Below are positions 1 to 6,651 of a stretch of DNA of 9,264 bases, piece by piece. Numbering within the stretch: position 1 is the first letter of the stretch; each line of letters begins with the position of its first letter. Below the pieces are notes generated by a model. That model was not told where the DNA came from. It saw only the letters and a program-made list of their open reading frames with translations, and made no database searches. Position numbers and translations under genes: made by a program. Location of the stretch: positions 1 through 9,264 of the forward strand of contig JBQDHL010000062.1 in NCBI GenBank assembly GCA_052093725.1, read 5' to 3'. This DNA comes from Jeotgalicoccus sp052093725. GTDB lineage: Bacteria; Bacillota; Bacilli; Staphylococcales; Salinicoccaceae.

Positions 1-2
1 AA

Positions 3-1040
3 ATGTTTAAAAGACCGGTATTTAATAATACATTACTTAATTGGTATCAGGCAAATAAAAGAGAACTGCCGTGGCGTGAGACTTCAGATCCCTTTAAAAT
101 ATGGCTCAGCGAAGTCATGCTTCAGCAAACTCAGGTCATTACTGTTATACCCTATTTTGAGAAATTTATAACAAAATACGAGGACCTGGATGCTCTCGCA
201 GACGCAGATGAACAGGCTCTGTTAAAAGATTGGGAAGGGCTCGGCTATTACAATAGAATCCGCAATTTTCAGCATGCAGTAAAAGAAGTACAGGAGAAAT
301 ATGATTCAAAAGTTCCGGACCGTCCGGAAGAATTTTTTAAGCTGAAAGGGGTCGGTCCATATATCGGCGGCGCAGTACAGAGTATCGCATTTAACAATCA
401 GCTTGCTGCTGTCGACGGTAACGTGCTCCGTGTAATGTCGAGGTTGAACCGCGACGGCAGGGATATGACTAAAGCAAGTGTGCAGAAAGATGTAAAACAT
501 TTTATCGAAACAGATATGCCACTTGAAGCGGGGGATTTTAACCAGGCTTTAATGGAACTTGGAGCGACAATCTGTACGCCGCGTACACCGAAATGTGTCA
601 TCTGTCCGGTTAAGGAACATTGCGAGGCATTGAAAGCAAATGAAGTAATGCAGTACCCGCTGAAAAAGAAACAGAAAGCGAAACAGGAATATTTTTATAA
701 CGTCTATTTTATTATGAACGATAAAGATGAAATACTTCTTATTAAGCAGGAGGATGACTTATTAAAAGGAATGTATGAGCTGCCGAGATTTGATGTTGAT
801 ACTTCACTCGAGTCAATTGAAGAGAAATATAATTTGCCGCTCAGTCAGCCTGGGGCACCGATTGGTAATCATAAACACGTGTTTACGCACAAAATATGGT
901 ATATGGAAGGCTATATTGTTTATACAGCAAATGAACATGAGAATTTTATTCCGCTTAAAGATGTTAAAAAACTTCCGATGAGTGTAGCGATGCAGAAAAT
1001 GATTAATTTAATAAATACAGCTTCGGATTCCGAACTGTAA
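3..1040 (+). CDS. mutY: A/G-specific adenine DNA glycosylase MutY
   Basis: Base-excision repair enzyme that removes adenine mispaired with 8-oxoguanine, preventing G:C to T:A transversions. The 345-residue protein matches the staphylococcal family length. Visible in order: catalytic Glu37 in SEVMLQQT, helix-hairpin-helix LKGVGPY (114-120) with Tyr120, catalytic Asp138 in VDGN (137-140), and the iron-sulfur loop Cys191-X6-Cys198-X2-Cys201-X5-Cys207 for a 4Fe-4S cluster. A C-terminal NUDIX-like 8-oxoG recognition domain spans about 228-340, with Phe-Thr-His at 294-296 where the Geobacillus enzyme has Phe-Ser-His. The ATG lies two bases into the window, so its ribosome binding site is not visible; the start is chosen because the N-terminus aligns with remembered staphylococcal MutY. 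No terminator follows, so transcription may run on into ntdP. The family call is very secure; the exact start less so. Confidence 0.96.
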   Translation: MFKRPVFNNTLLNWYQANKRELPWRETSDPFKIWLSEVMLQQTQVITVIPYFEKFITKYEDLDALADADEQALLKDWEGLGYYNRIRNFQHAVKEVQEKYDSKVPDRPEEFFKLKGVGPYIGGAVQSIAFNNQLAAVDGNVLRVMSRLNRDGRDMTKASVQKDVKHFIETDMPLEAGDFNQALMELGATICTPRTPKCVICPVKEHCEALKANEVMQYPLKKKQKAKQEYFYNVYFIMNDKDEILLIKQEDDLLKGMYELPRFDVDTSLESIEEKYNLPLSQPGAPIGNHKHVFTHKIWYMEGYIVYTANEHENFIPLKDVKKLPMSVAMQKMINLINTASDSEL

Positions 1041-1043
1041 ATT

Positions 1044-1071
1044 TTTAAAACACATGCTGTTATGCTATACT
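1044..1071 (+). promoter_or_regulatory. Candidate sigma-A promoter for ntdP
   Basis: In the 64-base gap after mutY there is an extended -10, TGC followed by TATACT at 1066-1071, with a weak -35, TTTAAA (1044-1049), 16 bases upstream. Transcription would start near 1078, about 27 bases before the ntdP ATG. The -35 matches consensus at only four of six positions, so the call rests mainly on the extended -10. Confidence 0.5.
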
Positions 1072-1086
1072 GTTTACGTAAATAAT

Positions 1087-1095
1087 AAAGGTGGT
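1087..1095 (+). promoter_or_regulatory. Ribosome binding site that fixes the ntdP start
   Basis: AAAGGTGGT lies about 10 bases before the ATG at 1105. The frame is also open from an ATG at 1054, but that codon lies upstream of the probable -10 and has no Shine-Dalgarno sequence. The first residues after 1105 (MVMESIPEEG) align with the usual beginning of the family, so 1105 is preferred. Confidence 0.8.
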
Positions 1096-1104
1096 GGCAG
1101 TATT

Positions 1105-1641
1105 ATGGTGATGGAATCCATCCCAGAAGAGGGAAGTAAAATGCGGATTCAAAGCTATAAACATGATGGTAAAATCCACCGGGTATGGAGCGAAACAACG
1201 ATTCTGAAAGGTACGGATCACGTCGTGATTGGTGGTAATAACCGCACGCTTGTTACAGAAAGCGACGGACGAAAATGGGTTACACGTGAACCTGCTATCG
1301 TTTATTTCCACAAAGATTTTTGGTTTAATGTCATTTGCATGTTCAGAGATGATGGAGTTTATTATTACTGCAACTTGTCTTCACCATATGCCTGCGATGA
1401 AGAAGGAATTAAATATATCGACTACGACCTGGATATAAAAGTATATCCGGACGGCAAGTATCATTTACTGGATGAAGATGAGTATAAAGTACACCGCAGC
1501 AAAATGAATTATCCGGAGAGCATCGATAAGATATTAAAACATCAGGTCGATGAACTGCAGCAATGGATTGAACAGAAAAAAGGGCCATTCGCTCCAGATT
1601 TTATAAAGGTATGGCACCATCGTTTTAATAATGAACTTTAA
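1105..1641 (+). CDS. ntdP: Nucleoside tri-/diphosphatase NtdP (DUF402, YgaC/UPF0374 family)
   Basis: Cytosolic DUF402 protein. Staphylococcal and B. subtilis relatives are known as nucleoside tri- and diphosphatases (family knowledge). The 178-residue product closely matches the roughly 180-residue S. aureus protein: SYKHDGKIHRVW near the N-terminus, then ILKGTDHVVIGG, TREPAIVYFH, the acidic stretch YIDYDLDIKVYPDGKYHLLDEDEY and the C-terminal QQWIEQKKGPFAPDFIKVW. The conserved Asp/Glu-rich segment is the likely divalent-metal and phosphate site (inference). The ATG at 1105 is used because it has a good ribosome binding site and matches the family N-terminus. It probably has its own promoter (1044-1071) and is followed directly by a hairpin that may reduce read-through into the downstream exporter gene. 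The next gene starts 50 bases later. Confidence 0.93.
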   Translation: MVMESIPEEGSKMRIQSYKHDGKIHRVWSETTILKGTDHVVIGGNNRTLVTESDGRKWVTREPAIVYFHKDFWFNVICMFRDDGVYYYCNLSSPYACDEEGIKYIDYDLDIKVYPDGKYHLLDEDEYKVHRSKMNYPESIDKILKHQVDELQQWIEQKKGPFAPDFIKVWHHRFNNEL

Positions 1642-1679
1642 CCAATCGGCGAAACGTTGATTGGTTTTACTAATTTTTT
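1640..1679 (+). terminator. Hairpin with interrupted U tract between ntdP and the ABC exporter
   Basis: The arms 1640-1650 and 1656-1666 form an 11-base-pair stem (two G-U pairs) around a five-base GAAAC loop, beginning inside the ntdP stop codon. The downstream tract is TTTT, then ACTAA, then TTTTTT, so the U run is broken. It ends right at the GGAGG ribosome binding site (1680-1684) of the next gene. I see no promoter between hairpin and ATG, so it is probably a leaky terminator or attenuator, or an mRNA stability element. Confidence 0.6.
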
Positions 1680-1691
1680 GGAGGAACATAA

Positions 1692-3428
1692 ATGATCAGA
1701 CGTTATATGCAATTTGTTAAGCCTTATTACGGTATTATCGGTTTAACAATTTTGATTGGCATACTTAAATTCGGTATTCCACTTCTTATTCCGTTACTCG
1801 TTGCTTACGCTATAGACGGAATCATACTTGCTGACGGACTGGCATACGAAGAGCGCATAAGAATGCTTGTTGAGGTATTGCTTGTTTTTGCAGTAGTATT
1901 CGTAGTTTTAAGACCCCCGGTAGAATTCTTCAGACAATATTTAGCTCAGCGGACAAGTAATAAAATTCTATACGACATCAGAAAGAAATTATATGGGCAT
2001 CTGCAGATGCTGAGTGCAAAATTCTACTCAAATAATAAAGTGGGGGAAGTTATCTCACGTGTAATTAACGACGTAGAGCAAACTAAAGACTTTATTATGA
2101 CCGGCTTGATGAATATCTGGCTGGACCTCGTTACTATTATTATTGCTTTGATTATAATGTTTAATTTAAACGTTCAATTAGCTTTCGTTTCAATGTTGAT
2201 TTTCCCGTTTTATATTTTCGGTGTCTGGTTCTTCTTCGGAAGATTGAGAGCGAAAACGAGAAATCGTTCGCAGGCCCTTGCAGAAGTTCAGGGTTTTCTT
2301 CATGAGAGAGTCCAGGGAATTAATGTTGTAAAAAGCTTTGCGATTGAAGACCATGAAGAAGAAAGATTCGATAAAAAGAATAATAATTTCTTAACAAAAG
2401 CACTGGACCATTCACGCTGGACAGCATACAGTTTTATGGTCGTTAATACGATTACTGATATCGGTCCGCTGCTTGTAATCGGTTATGGTACTTTCCTTGT
2501 GCTGAACGAAAACTTAACAGTCGGTTTGCTTGCGGCATTCGTTGCTTATTTGGAACGGTTATACGGTCCGCTCCGGAGACTCGTCTCTTCATCGACTGCA
2601 CTGACTCAGAGTATTGCTTCAATGGACAGAGTGTTTGGACTCTTTGATGTGCCTTACGACGTAAAAGATGAAGAGGGTGCTGAGCCGGTTAAAAATGTTA
2701 AAGGACATATTGAAATCGACAATGTTTCATTTAAATACGATGAAAAAGATAATGATATTCTGAAAAATATCAACATGGATATTCCGGTAGGACAGACGGT
2801 CGCATTTGTCGGAATGAGCGGGGGCGGTAAATCGTCACTCGTGTCGTTAATTCCAAGATTTTATGATGTCACAGCCGGCAGCATTAAAATTGACGGACAG
2901 GATATAAGAGATGTTACTGTCCGTTCATTAAGAGATAACCTCGGAATCGTGATGCAGGATAATATTCTTTTCTCGGATTCTATAAGAGAAAATATTCTCC
3001 TGGCTAAACCGGAAGCGACAGAAGAAGAAGTGCTTCTCGCTGCACAGCGTGCAAATGCACACGAATTTATAATGAATTTAGAAGAAGGCTATGAAACGAT
3101 GGTCGGTGAACGCGGTGTGAAATTGTCCGGAGGACAGAAGCAGCGTATTGCAATCGCACGTGTATTCCTGAAAAACCCGCCAATTCTAATTCTTGATGAA
3201 GCGACAAGTGCACTAGATCTTGAAAGTGAAAGCATTATTCAGGATACTTTAGATAAGCTTTCATCTGACAGAACGACACTGGTTGTTGCTCACAGACTGT
3301 CAACTGTCACTCATGCTGACAAAATTGTGGTTATTGAGAATGGCCAGATTTCGGAAATGGGTACACATACAGAACTGATGTCTAGAAATGGCGCTTATAA
3401 AAACCTGTATGATATTCAAGGTTTATAA
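1692..3428 (+). CDS. Sav1866-type ABC multidrug exporter (half-transporter)
   Basis: ATP-driven exporter half-transporter expected to act as a membrane homodimer. It has 578 residues, exactly the length of S. aureus Sav1866, and key residues fall at the same numbers. The transmembrane domain (about 1-320) has six hydrophobic segments, roughly 15-40, 60-80, 135-160, 162-183, 245-272 and 277-300. The nucleotide-binding domain shows A-loop Tyr349, Walker A GMSGGGKSS (374-382) with Lys380, Q-loop Gln422, X-loop VGERG (471-475), signature LSGGQ (478-482), Walker B ILILDE (498-503) with catalytic Glu503, D-loop SALD (506-509) and switch His534. All catalytic elements are intact. GGAGG (1680-1684) lies 7 bases before the ATG. 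It probably shares a transcript with ntdP through the leaky hairpin and with aag, 15 bases downstream. Physiological substrate unknown; Sav1866 handles hydrophobic drugs in vitro. Confidence 0.95.
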   Translation: MIRRYMQFVKPYYGIIGLTILIGILKFGIPLLIPLLVAYAIDGIILADGLAYEERIRMLVEVLLVFAVVFVVLRPPVEFFRQYLAQRTSNKILYDIRKKLYGHLQMLSAKFYSNNKVGEVISRVINDVEQTKDFIMTGLMNIWLDLVTIIIALIIMFNLNVQLAFVSMLIFPFYIFGVWFFFGRLRAKTRNRSQALAEVQGFLHERVQGINVVKSFAIEDHEEERFDKKNNNFLTKALDHSRWTAYSFMVVNTITDIGPLLVIGYGTFLVLNENLTVGLLAAFVAYLERLYGPLRRLVSSSTALTQSIASMDRVFGLFDVPYDVKDEEGAEPVKNVKGHIEIDNVSFKYDEKDNDILKNINMDIPVGQTVAFVGMSGGGKSSLVSLIPRFYDVTAGSIKIDGQDIRDVTVRSLRDNLGIVMQDNILFSDSIRENILLAKPEATEEEVLLAAQRANAHEFIMNLEEGYETMVGERGVKLSGGQKQRIAIARVFLKNPPILILDEATSALDLESESIIQDTLDKLSSDRTTLVVAHRLSTVTHADKIVVIENGQISEMGTHTELMSRNGAYKNLYDIQGL

Positions 3429-3443
3429 AGGACTGAGTTTTAA

Positions 3444-4052
3444 ATGGACTACTTAGATATAGATTTCTTAAGCGATGATACTCTAAAAGCTGCAAAAAAG
3501 CTGCTCGGTACCGAAGTTGTCACTGAGGTAGACGGCCAAATAACGAGTGGTTATATTACAGAAGTAGAAGCGTATCTTGGTTTAAACGATAGAGCAGCGC
3601 ATACTTTTAACGGTAAGATAACGAAAAAGAATGCTATGATGTTTGAGCCTTACGGTCATATATATGTATATACAATGCACGGACACAACTGTATGAACTT
3701 TGTAACGACCGCAGATCGACCGGAAGGAATTCTGATTCGGGGAATTGAGCCTCATCAGGGCATCGAAGTCATGAAAAACAGGCGCGGCAAAGATACGGAT
3801 TTAACGACTGGGCCTGGTAAACTGACTAAAGCCCTTGGTATCACGAGAGCTGAACATAATGGTACGAAGATAAACGGAGATATCCTCCATGTACTGACAG
3901 GGAAAAAGCCTGCAGCCATCGAAGAAACTAAACGGATTGGCATTAACAATAAAGAAGAAGCAGTCGACTACTTATACCGATTTATCGTTAAAGGGAATCC
4001 TCATATAAGTAAGTTTAAAGGAAAAGCTGATATTAATAATGGATGGCAATAA
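3444..4052 (+). CDS. aag: 3-methyladenine DNA glycosylase, AAG/MPG family
   Basis: Monofunctional base-excision repair glycosylase of the AAG/MPG fold, which removes alkylated purines (3-methyladenine, 7-methylguanine) and often hypoxanthine or ethenoadenine. The 202-residue protein shows ITEVEAYLGLNDRAAH, with Glu42 at the place of human AAG catalytic Glu125, then YGHIYVYTMHGHNCMN (70-85), corresponding to the nucleotide-flipping and active-site region, EGILIRGIEP (94-103) and the GPGKLTKAL segment (123-131). Length is typical of bacterial members such as B. subtilis YxlJ. AAAGGA overlaps the stop codon of the exporter gene, whose end is 15 bases away, so the two are very likely cotranscribed. 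A strong terminator follows at once. From memory this gene lies elsewhere in S. aureus, so its position here looks lineage-specific. Confidence 0.92.
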   Translation: MDYLDIDFLSDDTLKAAKKLLGTEVVTEVDGQITSGYITEVEAYLGLNDRAAHTFNGKITKKNAMMFEPYGHIYVYTMHGHNCMNFVTTADRPEGILIRGIEPHQGIEVMKNRRGKDTDLTTGPGKLTKALGITRAEHNGTKINGDILHVLTGKKPAAIEETKRIGINNKEEAVDYLYRFIVKGNPHISKFKGKADINNGWQ

Positions 4053-4085
4053 AAAAACTGCGGGGAAGTTCCCCGCAGTTTTTTT
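4051..4085. terminator. Strong bidirectional intrinsic terminator between convergent genes
   Basis: A perfect stem built on ACTGCGGGGAA and its complement (4057-4080) is flanked by an A run on the left and a T run on the right. It therefore has a U tract for transcripts arriving from either side. It overlaps the stop codons of aag (plus) and of the FUSC-like gene (minus), leaving almost no intergenic space. Confidence 0.93.
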
Positions 4086-5196
4086 ATATATCCAGAGTTT
4101 CATCTTGTATATCAATTTTATTTTTCTCGATATGATAGCTGAAGAAACTGTTAGCCAGTCTATCGACACGGTCAACCGAACGTGAGTATTCATGCAGTGA
4201 TGTAATAATTTCCAGTGTGTTTTCAAATTGGAGTTTATCGTCATCATCAGTAAGCTGCGAGTACTCTTTAAGAAAATGTTCCATTAAACTTATTTCATAA
4301 TAATGGGAACCATCAACATAAAGTTCTGACGTTTCAGGCTTGATTTTCTCGGTGAATTTCATAAACACCTGTTCGTGATAAGCCATCATTTCGTCCATTT
4401 CAATACGGATATGATATTTTAAATCATCAGGCAGATGATTGTAATCATTTTCGTAACGATTGATACGTTTAAGCAGATTGTATGCCTGTCTCGTCGAAGC
4501 GATTAAATGCTTGAACAGTACTTTACGTCTGTGATCGCCGAACCGCTGTTTTTTAAACAAGTTGCGTTCTTCTTTATACCATGAATACATAGTTTCCAGT
4601 TTTGCGACACGTTTTTGCAGCTGCTCAAGATCTTTTTTAACATTCTGAGATTCAGTGACTGCATTCAGTTCGAGACGCATCCACTTAAAAATGTCATTCG
4701 CGATATTAAAACAGTTGTGATACATTTTCGTTTCATAACGCGGTGGAATAAAGATCAGGTTGACCAGCAGTGAAACAAGCACACCAATCATCACAAGCGA
4801 GAAGCGCGTGCCTGCAACAATAAGGAAATCAGTTGTTGTGCCGAGGTCAGCGCCGAAAGGAACATCCATAATTGCAACGACGGTAATGACTGCCAGTGTA
4901 GACACACTTTGTAATTTAAAGAATAAAAGCATCGCGAGTACTAATATTACAGTCAATCCGATAATCAGCACGTTGCTCCCAAAGAGCAGCACCATAACAA
5001 TAGCTGACAGTGCCCCGATTGTATTACCTCTGAATTGGTTCCAAGTTGTTTCAAGAGAACGGTATACATTAGGCTGCAATGCATTGACCGCAGCAATTCC
5101 GGCGATAAGCGCCGGTGTTAAGCCAATTTGATTTGTAATTAAGAAAGTTAAAACAACGGCTATCCCCGTTTTTAATACTCTAGCACCAAAACGCAT
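4084..5196 (-). CDS. FUSC / aromatic acid exporter family membrane protein (YgaE-like)
   Basis: A 370-residue protein with a hydrophobic N-terminal half and a hydrophilic, helical C-terminal half. Membrane segments are visible at roughly 8-24, 29-41, 57-72, 74-93, 97-113 and 124-151. The family pattern GARVLKTGIAVVLT near the start, ALQPNVYRSLETTWNQFRGN (39-58) and VNLIFIPPRYE (145-155) after the last segment fit the UPF0421/ArAE_1-FUSC group. Residues 185-345 are charged, mostly helical and probably cytoplasmic, with coiled-coil character around 185-215. By position it corresponds to B. subtilis ygaE, between the ABC gene and gsaB. Substrate unknown; aromatic acid export is only a family label. 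AGGAG (5205-5209) overlaps the gsaB stop, so it is the second gene of a gsaB operon. The terminator at 4051-4085 ends it. It is somewhat longer than the roughly 330-350 residues I recall for relatives. Confidence 0.85.
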   Translation of the reverse strand: MRFGARVLKTGIAVVLTFLITNQIGLTPALIAGIAAVNALQPNVYRSLETTWNQFRGNTIGALSAIVMVLLFGSNVLIIGLTVILVLAMLLFFKLQSVSTLAVITVVAIMDVPFGADLGTTTDFLIVAGTRFSLVMIGVLVSLLVNLIFIPPRYETKMYHNCFNIANDIFKWMRLELNAVTESQNVKKDLEQLQKRVAKLETMYSWYKEERNLFKKQRFGDHRRKVLFKHLIASTRQAYNLLKRINRYENDYNHLPDDLKYHIRIEMDEMMAYHEQVFMKFTEKIKPETSELYVDGSHYYEISLMEHFLKEYSQLTDDDDKLQFENTLEIITSLHEYSRSVDRVDRLANSFFSYHIEKNKIDIQDETLDI

Positions 5197-5204
5197 GGCA
5201 CCAA

Positions 5205-5210
5205 CTCCTA
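5205..5210 (-). promoter_or_regulatory. Ribosome binding site of the FUSC-like gene overlapping the gsaB stop codon
   Basis: On the minus strand TAGGAG contains the gsaB TAG stop (5210-5208) and the AGGAG Shine-Dalgarno sequence, 8 bases before the ATG at 5196. The 11-base gap and shared bases suggest cotranscription and possible translational coupling. Confidence 0.8.
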
Positions 5211-6500
5211 AAGGTCATTTTTGAACACATCTTCAACTATGGCAAGTGTATCATCAATATCTTTATCTGTATGTTCCGTCGTTAGGAACCACGCTTCGTA
5301 TTTCGAAGGTGCGATATTGATACCGCGGCTGATAAGTCCTCTGAAGAACTTAGCGAACACTTCTCCGTCACTTCTTTCAGCCTGTTTGTAATTTTTAACT
5401 TCTTCATCAGTAAAGTAAATTGTCAGTGCACCGACTAAACGGTTAATGTTAGCAGTGACGTTATATTTTTTAATGAGATCGTTAAGTCCTGTTTCAAGTT
5501 TTTCACCAAGTCTGTCGAGTTCATCATAGACACCGGGCTGCTCGAGTACTTCGAGACATGCGATACCTGCAGCCATCGACAGCGGATTTCCTGCCATTGT
5601 TCCAGCCTGGTATGCAGCACCGAGCGGGGCAACACTTTCCATAATGTCGAGTTTGCCACCGTAAGCTCCGATTGGTGTACCGCCTCCAATAATTTTGCCC
5701 ATGGCAGTTAAATCTGGAGTTACTCCTACAATATCAGTAGCTGAACCGTAACCGAAACGGAATGCTGTGATGACTTCATCGTAAATAACCAGCGAACCAT
5801 TTTCGTGTGAGATATCGTTAACCGCTTGTAAAAACCCTTCTTCAGCTTCGACGATACCGAAGTTGCCGACGATAGGTTCAACGAGTACTGCTGCAATTTC
5901 GTCGCCGAAATGGCTAATTGCAGTTTTAAAATCTTCAATGTTATTGAAAGGAACTGTAATTACATCCTGTGCAACACTTTTAGGTACGCCGGCAGAGTCC
6001 GGTGTGCCCAGCTGTGAAGGGCCGCTGCCGGCTGCAACAAGAACTAAATCGGAATGACCATGGTAACATCCTTCAAACTTGATTACTTTATTGCGACCTG
6101 TATAAGCGCGGGCTACACGGATAGTCGTCATTACAGCTTCTGTTCCTGAGTTCACGAAACGTACACGTTCCAATGAAGGTATTGCATTACGCAGTTTTGT
6201 TGCGAAGTCTATCTCAAGCTGAGTCGATGTTCCGTAAAGTATACCTTTGCTTGACTGCTCAGTAATCGCTTCATGAATTCTCGGATGTGCATGTCCTGTA
6301 ATAATCGGACCGTACGCCGCGAGATAGTCGATATATTTGTTGCCGTCGACATCGAAGAAGTATGCACCTTCTGCTCTTTCCATAACCAGCGGTGCACCGC
6401 CGCCTACAGCTTTGTAAGATCGTGATGGTGAATTGACGCCACCTAAAATGACATCTTCAGCATCGATTTGCAATTTCTTTGAATTCGTATGATTATACAT
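5208..6500 (-). CDS. gsaB: Glutamate-1-semialdehyde 2,1-aminomutase GsaB (HemL paralogue)
   Basis: PLP-dependent class III aminotransferase-fold enzyme that converts glutamate-1-semialdehyde into 5-aminolevulinate, the committed haem precursor in the C5 pathway. The 430 residues match family length. Seen: LGGVNSPSR near the N-terminus, NSGTEA (117-122) for phosphate binding, YHGH (146-149) with the PLP-stacking Tyr, DEV (241-243) whose Asp pairs with the pyridine nitrogen, and Lys269 in MGKIIGGGTPIGAYGG as Schiff-base lysine. The position beside bcp and perR matches the gsaB (second GSA aminomutase) locus of staphylococci and B. subtilis rather than hemL of the hemAXCDBL operon; a separate hemL is expected elsewhere. 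AAGGA lies about 8 bases before the ATG. It heads an operon with the FUSC-like gene and is divergent from bcp. All catalytic residues are intact. Confidence 0.95.
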   Translation of the reverse strand: MYNHTNSKKLQIDAEDVILGGVNSPSRSYKAVGGGAPLVMERAEGAYFFDVDGNKYIDYLAAYGPIITGHAHPRIHEAITEQSSKGILYGTSTQLEIDFATKLRNAIPSLERVRFVNSGTEAVMTTIRVARAYTGRNKVIKFEGCYHGHSDLVLVAAGSGPSQLGTPDSAGVPKSVAQDVITVPFNNIEDFKTAISHFGDEIAAVLVEPIVGNFGIVEAEEGFLQAVNDISHENGSLVIYDEVITAFRFGYGSATDIVGVTPDLTAMGKIIGGGTPIGAYGGKLDIMESVAPLGAAYQAGTMAGNPLSMAAGIACLEVLEQPGVYDELDRLGEKLETGLNDLIKKYNVTANINRLVGALTIYFTDEEVKNYKQAERSDGEVFAKFFRGLISRGINIAPSKYEAWFLTTEHTDKDIDDTLAIVEDVFKNDL

Positions 6501-6539
6501 AATTTCATCCTTACTTTTCTTCAGTTTTATTCATTCAAT

Positions 6540-6568
6540 ATAATACCATACATTGGGTAATTATTTAA
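6540..6568 (-). promoter_or_regulatory. Candidate promoter for the gsaB operon
   Basis: On the minus strand an extended -10, TGG then TATTAT (6545-6540), lies about 40 bases before the gsaB ATG. A poor -35, TTAAAT (6568-6563), is 17 bases upstream. The predicted start near 6533 leaves a 33-base leader. The -35 is only half consensus, so this rests on the -10. Confidence 0.5.
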
Positions 6569-6580
6569 GGAACTAGAATG

Positions 6581-6610
6581 GTTTAAAGTATCAGCGAGAA
6601 GAGGTACTAT
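6581..6610 (+). promoter_or_regulatory. Candidate promoter for bcp, with sigma-B-like overlap
   Basis: A sigma-A reading gives TTTAAA (6582-6587), 17 bases, TACTAT (6605-6610); both boxes match four of six positions. The same DNA can be read as a sigma-B-type promoter, GTTTAA (6581-6586), 15 bases, AGGTAC (6602-6607). Either would start transcription within about 40 bases of the bcp ATG. This promoter would lie back to back with the gsaB promoter, about 12 bases apart. Confidence 0.35.
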
Positions 6611-6651
6611 AGATGTATAGATTAATTAATGATGAAAAGGATGACTTATAA

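Noticed and set aside
1054..1104. Upstream in-frame ATG at 1054 as the ntdP start, giving 195 residues
   Set aside because: It lies upstream of the probable -10 and lacks a Shine-Dalgarno sequence; the extra 17 residues do not resemble the family, whereas MVMESIP from 1105 does.
4760..5131. Open frame of 123 codons on the plus strand
   Set aside because: It lies wholly inside the membrane protein on the minus strand, has low-complexity Ser/Thr/Ile composition typical of an antisense shadow, and resembles no family I know.
6540..6610. Per or Fur box between gsaB and bcp
   Set aside because: Reading both strands, I found only short AT-rich partial matches and no 15-base or 19-base inverted repeat of the expected kind.
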